A program made the position numbers and the translations under genes. The notes under the pieces are model-generated. The model saw nothing but the letters and a program-made list of their open reading frames with translations, had not been told where the DNA came from and made no database searches. Below, in pieces: positions 60,606 through 64,000 of a DNA stretch of 64,000 nucleotides; within the stretch, counting starts at the first letter, position 1, and each line of letters begins with the position of its first letter. The stretch is from Annona cherimola. Taxonomy: Eukaryota > Streptophyta > Magnoliopsida > Magnoliales > Annonaceae. The stretch spans positions 77,828,224 through 77,892,223 of the forward strand of contig CM059971.1 in NCBI GenBank assembly GCA_030490835.1, written 5' to 3'.

Positions 60606-61058
60606 TTTTGGGTTTTTCCCAAATATACTCATTACAGTATGTCCTAATGTCAAATATACCCACAAAATTTTCAAGATCCAAAATATACATACTACGTTTA
60701 CATTTAATCCTAAAAATACTCATTCCATAACTATTATGAAATTTTTATAAATACCTAAAATACTCATGTTATAAAATAATAAGTAGTGAAATGAAATAGA
60801 AAGAAAATGAAATTATGACTCTCTAAATTTAAAACTGATGTGCAATAGGGCATTAATGAGTTAAGATATTAAATTTTTTTCAATTTCGTTATAAATTTGA
60901 AGGGTATATTAGTAATTTTGTATATTCACTAATGGTGTTAACTCACAGAATAAGCATTTTTGGGATTAAATGCAAATGTAATGGGCATATGTGGAATCTT
61001 AGAAATATTGTCAGTATATTTAAAATTATAGTCAAACGTAGTAGGTGCGTTTGATAAA
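60606..61058. mobile_element. Second foldback element, diverged
   Basis: The left arm (60,606-60,735: 'ttcccaaatatactcatta', 'ccaaaatatacatactacg', 'tttaatcctaaaaatactca') is inverted in the right arm (60,945-61,058: 'aagcatttttgggattaaat', 'gcatatgtggaatctt', 'agtaggtgcgtttg'). It lies within 40 bp of the first foldback and shares its AAATATAC motif. Confidence 0.6.
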
Positions 61059-61330
61059 AAAAAAAAAACCCTATTTTTTCTTTTTTCCCATGTGAAACTT
61101 GTCATTGGTTATAAAATTGTCTATATTGTGAATTTTGTATCCCCAATGGGATTTAATGAATACTCAAACTGAAACTTCATTTATGTATGACATAATCTGA
61201 GCATGTACTTCTTCTTCGTTTTTAATATATTAATGTGTGTATCTTCTTGCAATTTTATCCAAGTGTTATAAAAGCAAGCTAATATTAATAATATTCATGG
61301 TAACATTTGGAGCATATGAATCATGTGTCT

Positions 61331-61505
61331 TCGTTGATTGATACGAGAGATCCTGTGAGCAGGATTGAGTTGCGTCTTTTACCATGTTATAAATCCATCT
61401 TTTATAAGATGGTTGTGCCTTCGTTGATTGATACGGGAGATCCTATGTGCAGGATCCAGTTGCGTCGTTTACCATGTTATAAATCTGTCTTTTATAAAAT
61501 GAGAG
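61331..61505 (+). repeat. Two tandem 90-bp units that keep reading frame
   Basis: Units start at 61,331 and 61,421, both with tcgttgattgatac. The + frame reads SLIDTRDPVSRIELRLLPCYKS and again SLIDTGDPMCRIQLRRLPCYKS. The period of 90 is divisible by three and most differences are substitutions. The frame is only 69 codons long overall and matches no family I recognise, so it is listed as a repeat. Confidence 0.75.
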
Positions 61506-61509
61506 AGAT

Positions 61510-61885
61510 GCTCTAGTGTAGTTACATGCATCGTAAGTTACATTGCATTTGGCTCAAAAAGGGCCCTACATGCATTTAAATGAATTAATATTTTATACAA
61601 TCATTTATCTATGTATAAACTATATCTTAGACTATTTATATGTTTAAAAACAATTTTAAAATTGGTACTTGTATCAAACTATTTTATTATATTAATTCTG
61701 TATCATTTTTCAAATGGAGTCCATACACTATCCACTTTGGATGAAAATTTGTATGCTAATAAGTGGAGTAAATGTCTATTTTATGATTATTTAGGACTTA
61801 TTTTGAACCAAATGCACGGTAAATTATGTTGCATTTACATGCGTGAATATCTTCACATATATATATATATAGAAAATTCTTGATG
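61510..61885. repeat. Family B relative with terminal inverted repeats
   Basis: 'gctctagtgtagttacatgc' starts it. 'tacattgcatttggctcaaa' is inverted as 'ttttgaaccaaatgcacggt'. The interior 'tacaatcatttatctatgta', 'gtatcaaactattttatta' and 'gatgaaaatttgtatgctaat' follows the tandem pair at 1,964-2,694. It gives the clearest view of the family ends. Confidence 0.6.
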
Positions 61886-64000
61886 CACTGTAGTTACGGT
61901 GCTGCCAGCTTTAAATGGGCTTCAAATTGATAATAAAATCAAAATATAACCTAGTATTATATTTAGAATAATTTATTTTAATAATACACTAAATTTTATC
62001 TAAATAGATATATGTATAGACCTCAAGTTCTAAATTATCTAAAATATCAATAATGTTTATTTATAAATAAATGATTACATTAAATGTTAGATGTATTTGC
62101 GCTTATACCTATGTTTTTCGTAAAAATTATATTTATGCTTGGTTTGAAACTTAACGCAAATACGCTAACGAATTTTTAAAAATTTTGCAATTATGCCTAT
62201 GACCAGCATTAATCTCTTTTTTTTATAAAAAAAAAAAAGCAGTATGCTTTATGATAAATCCAAATCATCCATTAACTTCATTAATGAAAATTTAATTATT
62301 ATATTAAAAATCAATTTGATTTGATACATTGGTGGGCTATAATTAAATATATTATAATATATATTTATTAGAGCCCACTAAGTTATTCAATTAAGGTATT
62401 TTTTTAGTATATTAATTAAATTTACAAAATGAATATAAAGGATGGTTTGGATTTACTAAAAATCATTTTGGTTTTGTAAAAAATCTAGAGATTAACATTT
62501 GTTATAATCATAACTACAAATAATTTAAACTTTCTTAAGCATATCTGCAATAAGTTTCAAATGATAAGCATAAAGAAAATTGTATAAAAAAACGGTAGGC
62601 ATGAAAACAAATATCTCTAAATATTATTACATTGCAGTAAATAGTAAGTAGTTTTGAGCTTTTTTAATGATTTACACAAGAATATATTATGAGGCTAAGT
62701 CATATAATTTTTTGAGGTTTTAATTGTATGATGGATGTAGGGTACATTTGCAGCTAACTGTATCCTAGCCTTTCCCTATTTTGATCTTCTTAACTTTTGT
62801 TGCATGTACAAATTATAAATATCTCAAGTCTGCATGTTCACGAGGGTCAAAGAAGTGAATACAAGGCTTGTATCAACTACCTAGTAAATTATTGATATGT
62901 ATATTTAACAAAATTTTCATTCAAATGATTTTTTTAATAAGTTGATTTAATCTAATTTATTTATCGTACCAAGCAAAACTTATTTTAATTTGAGACAACG
63001 TTGACAGCAAAATTCTTCTGGATTATCTACTTTCTATGGCCTTTGTGGCCTGTTTAAAATTTTAACAGAGACAAGTTTTTGAATCTTAACAAAGTGGAAT
63101 TAAATTGGCCTGTATATAATTATGGAGCCAATGGACCATTAATAAGAAAATTTCGGAAGTAAAACTCCCATCGAATCACCTCCCGATGTTTATATCTGGA
63201 GTATTTTAGATAAACTTTTAAATGTGTTCAACTTAAGAAAAAAAAAATTTGAGAAGTACATCTTGTTAACAAATCACCTGTCCATCTATTGAGGTTTAGA
63301 AGAGCATTGCCTTGCATCTTACCTACTGCAGAGGGAGAAAGTGAGTTAGTCAATTATTCAAAGACAATGTTAATGCTGAGAAGTCCCACTTCAGTCATGT
63401 CCAATAGCCTGGAAATTTGAGCAGAATAAGTTTGACATTTTTTTCTTCAGAAATAAGGAATGCTGTTCTCATCCATTCTCGGCATGAAGAGTTCTCCTTC
63501 ATATTTCAAATAAATGCCACGCGACCACACTATCGATATGGTGACACTGCACTAGCATCCATAAATAGGAATATCGATTGGTGGCAGCAAGTATTTCACA
63601 CTTTCAAGCGGTGTTGTCGTGTGCATCTTGATAAGAGGTTGATATGGCAGTCCTTGTCAAGGACAAAGCTACGGGCGCGGATTAGGTGCTCCAAGCTATT
63701 TACCACGTCTCTATGAAATATGAATAGCATGCTCTTGGCAAAATCCATGATAGACAGATATGGAAACCGTCAACCATATCCAGTTTAAAAACATCTACGA
63801 TGTAGGGTGCAATTGGGCTGACTTAACCAATCTGCACATTAAACATCACAAGCCAAAATTTCAATTTTCAAGTGGGTTGGAATCCCATTTATGAATAACA
63901 CGGGGCTGGGTTGAATTGAAACTGCAGCCAGATTTAGATATTGAGTTGAATTAGATTAATCTGGATGCGATAATAAATTGAGATTGACGTAGTTCCATTC
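61886..64000. other. Spacer without a recognised gene
   Basis: AT-rich to about 63,300, then more balanced. A + frame at 63,417-63,716 (99 codons) shows no domain I can name and is not called. The last 200 bp ('gggtgcaattgggctgac') resemble the end of the hAT-like element at 10,118-10,806. Confidence 0.4.

Noticed and set aside
63417..63716. 99-codon open frame as a gene
   Set aside because: No recognisable domain, no splice partners, no homologous neighbour; chance length in balanced-composition DNA.

Overview
The window is nuclear DNA from a flowering plant. The evidence is spliced genes with GT-AG introns, an F-box protein of the MAX2/D3 type, an intron-containing elongator tRNA-Met, and a very dense load of plant transposons (Tourist-like MITEs, hAT-like and Mutator-like foldbacks, RTE and L1-type LINEs, Ty3/gypsy, TRIM). 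The low gene density, AT-rich spacers and long transposon-filled introns fit a medium-to-large non-grass genome. I cannot name the species.

Layout. Positions 1-14,400 hold no protein gene I can support. They are stacked transposon remnants: a tandem 360-bp repeat, a palindrome with CACTA-like inner ends, two MITEs lying side by side, and hAT-like elements. An intronless gene for a secreted peptide-N-glycosidase A-type amidase lies at 14,981-16,732 (+). Convergent to it is a five-exon papain-like cysteine protease with a proline-rich linker and a granulin domain (18,310-21,931, -). From 21.9 to 31 kb come a decayed LINE with zinc-binding and RNase H remnants, a tRNA-Met(CAT) gene with a 10-nt intron (26,790-26,873, -), and more MITEs.

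From about 31.1 to 54 kb lies one large gene (+), coding 34,265-53,815, for an EDR1/Raf-like MAPKKK. I reconstructed 15 coding exons by hand. Frame is kept at every junction and the product is 783 aa. Its introns hold a gypsy remnant with a TRIM nested in one LTR, three RTE LINE tails (one carrying a Mutator-like foldback that itself carries a Tourist MITE), a tRNA-Met pseudogene and several local tandem duplications.

The kinase gene ends tail-to-tail with an intronless F-box/LRR gene of the MAX2/D3 type (54,156-56,330, -), the strigolactone/karrikin signalling F-box. Only 340 bp separate the stop codons. From 56.3 to 64 kb no gene is recognised; there are MITEs, a tandem duplication, two adjacent foldbacks and an in-frame 90-bp repeat.

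The four protein genes (glycan trimming, vacuolar proteolysis, MAPKKK signalling, ubiquitin-dependent hormone signalling) do not form a pathway cluster. I found no evidence for a new multi-gene system. The most informative material is the datable nesting of mobile elements and their effect on gene structure.
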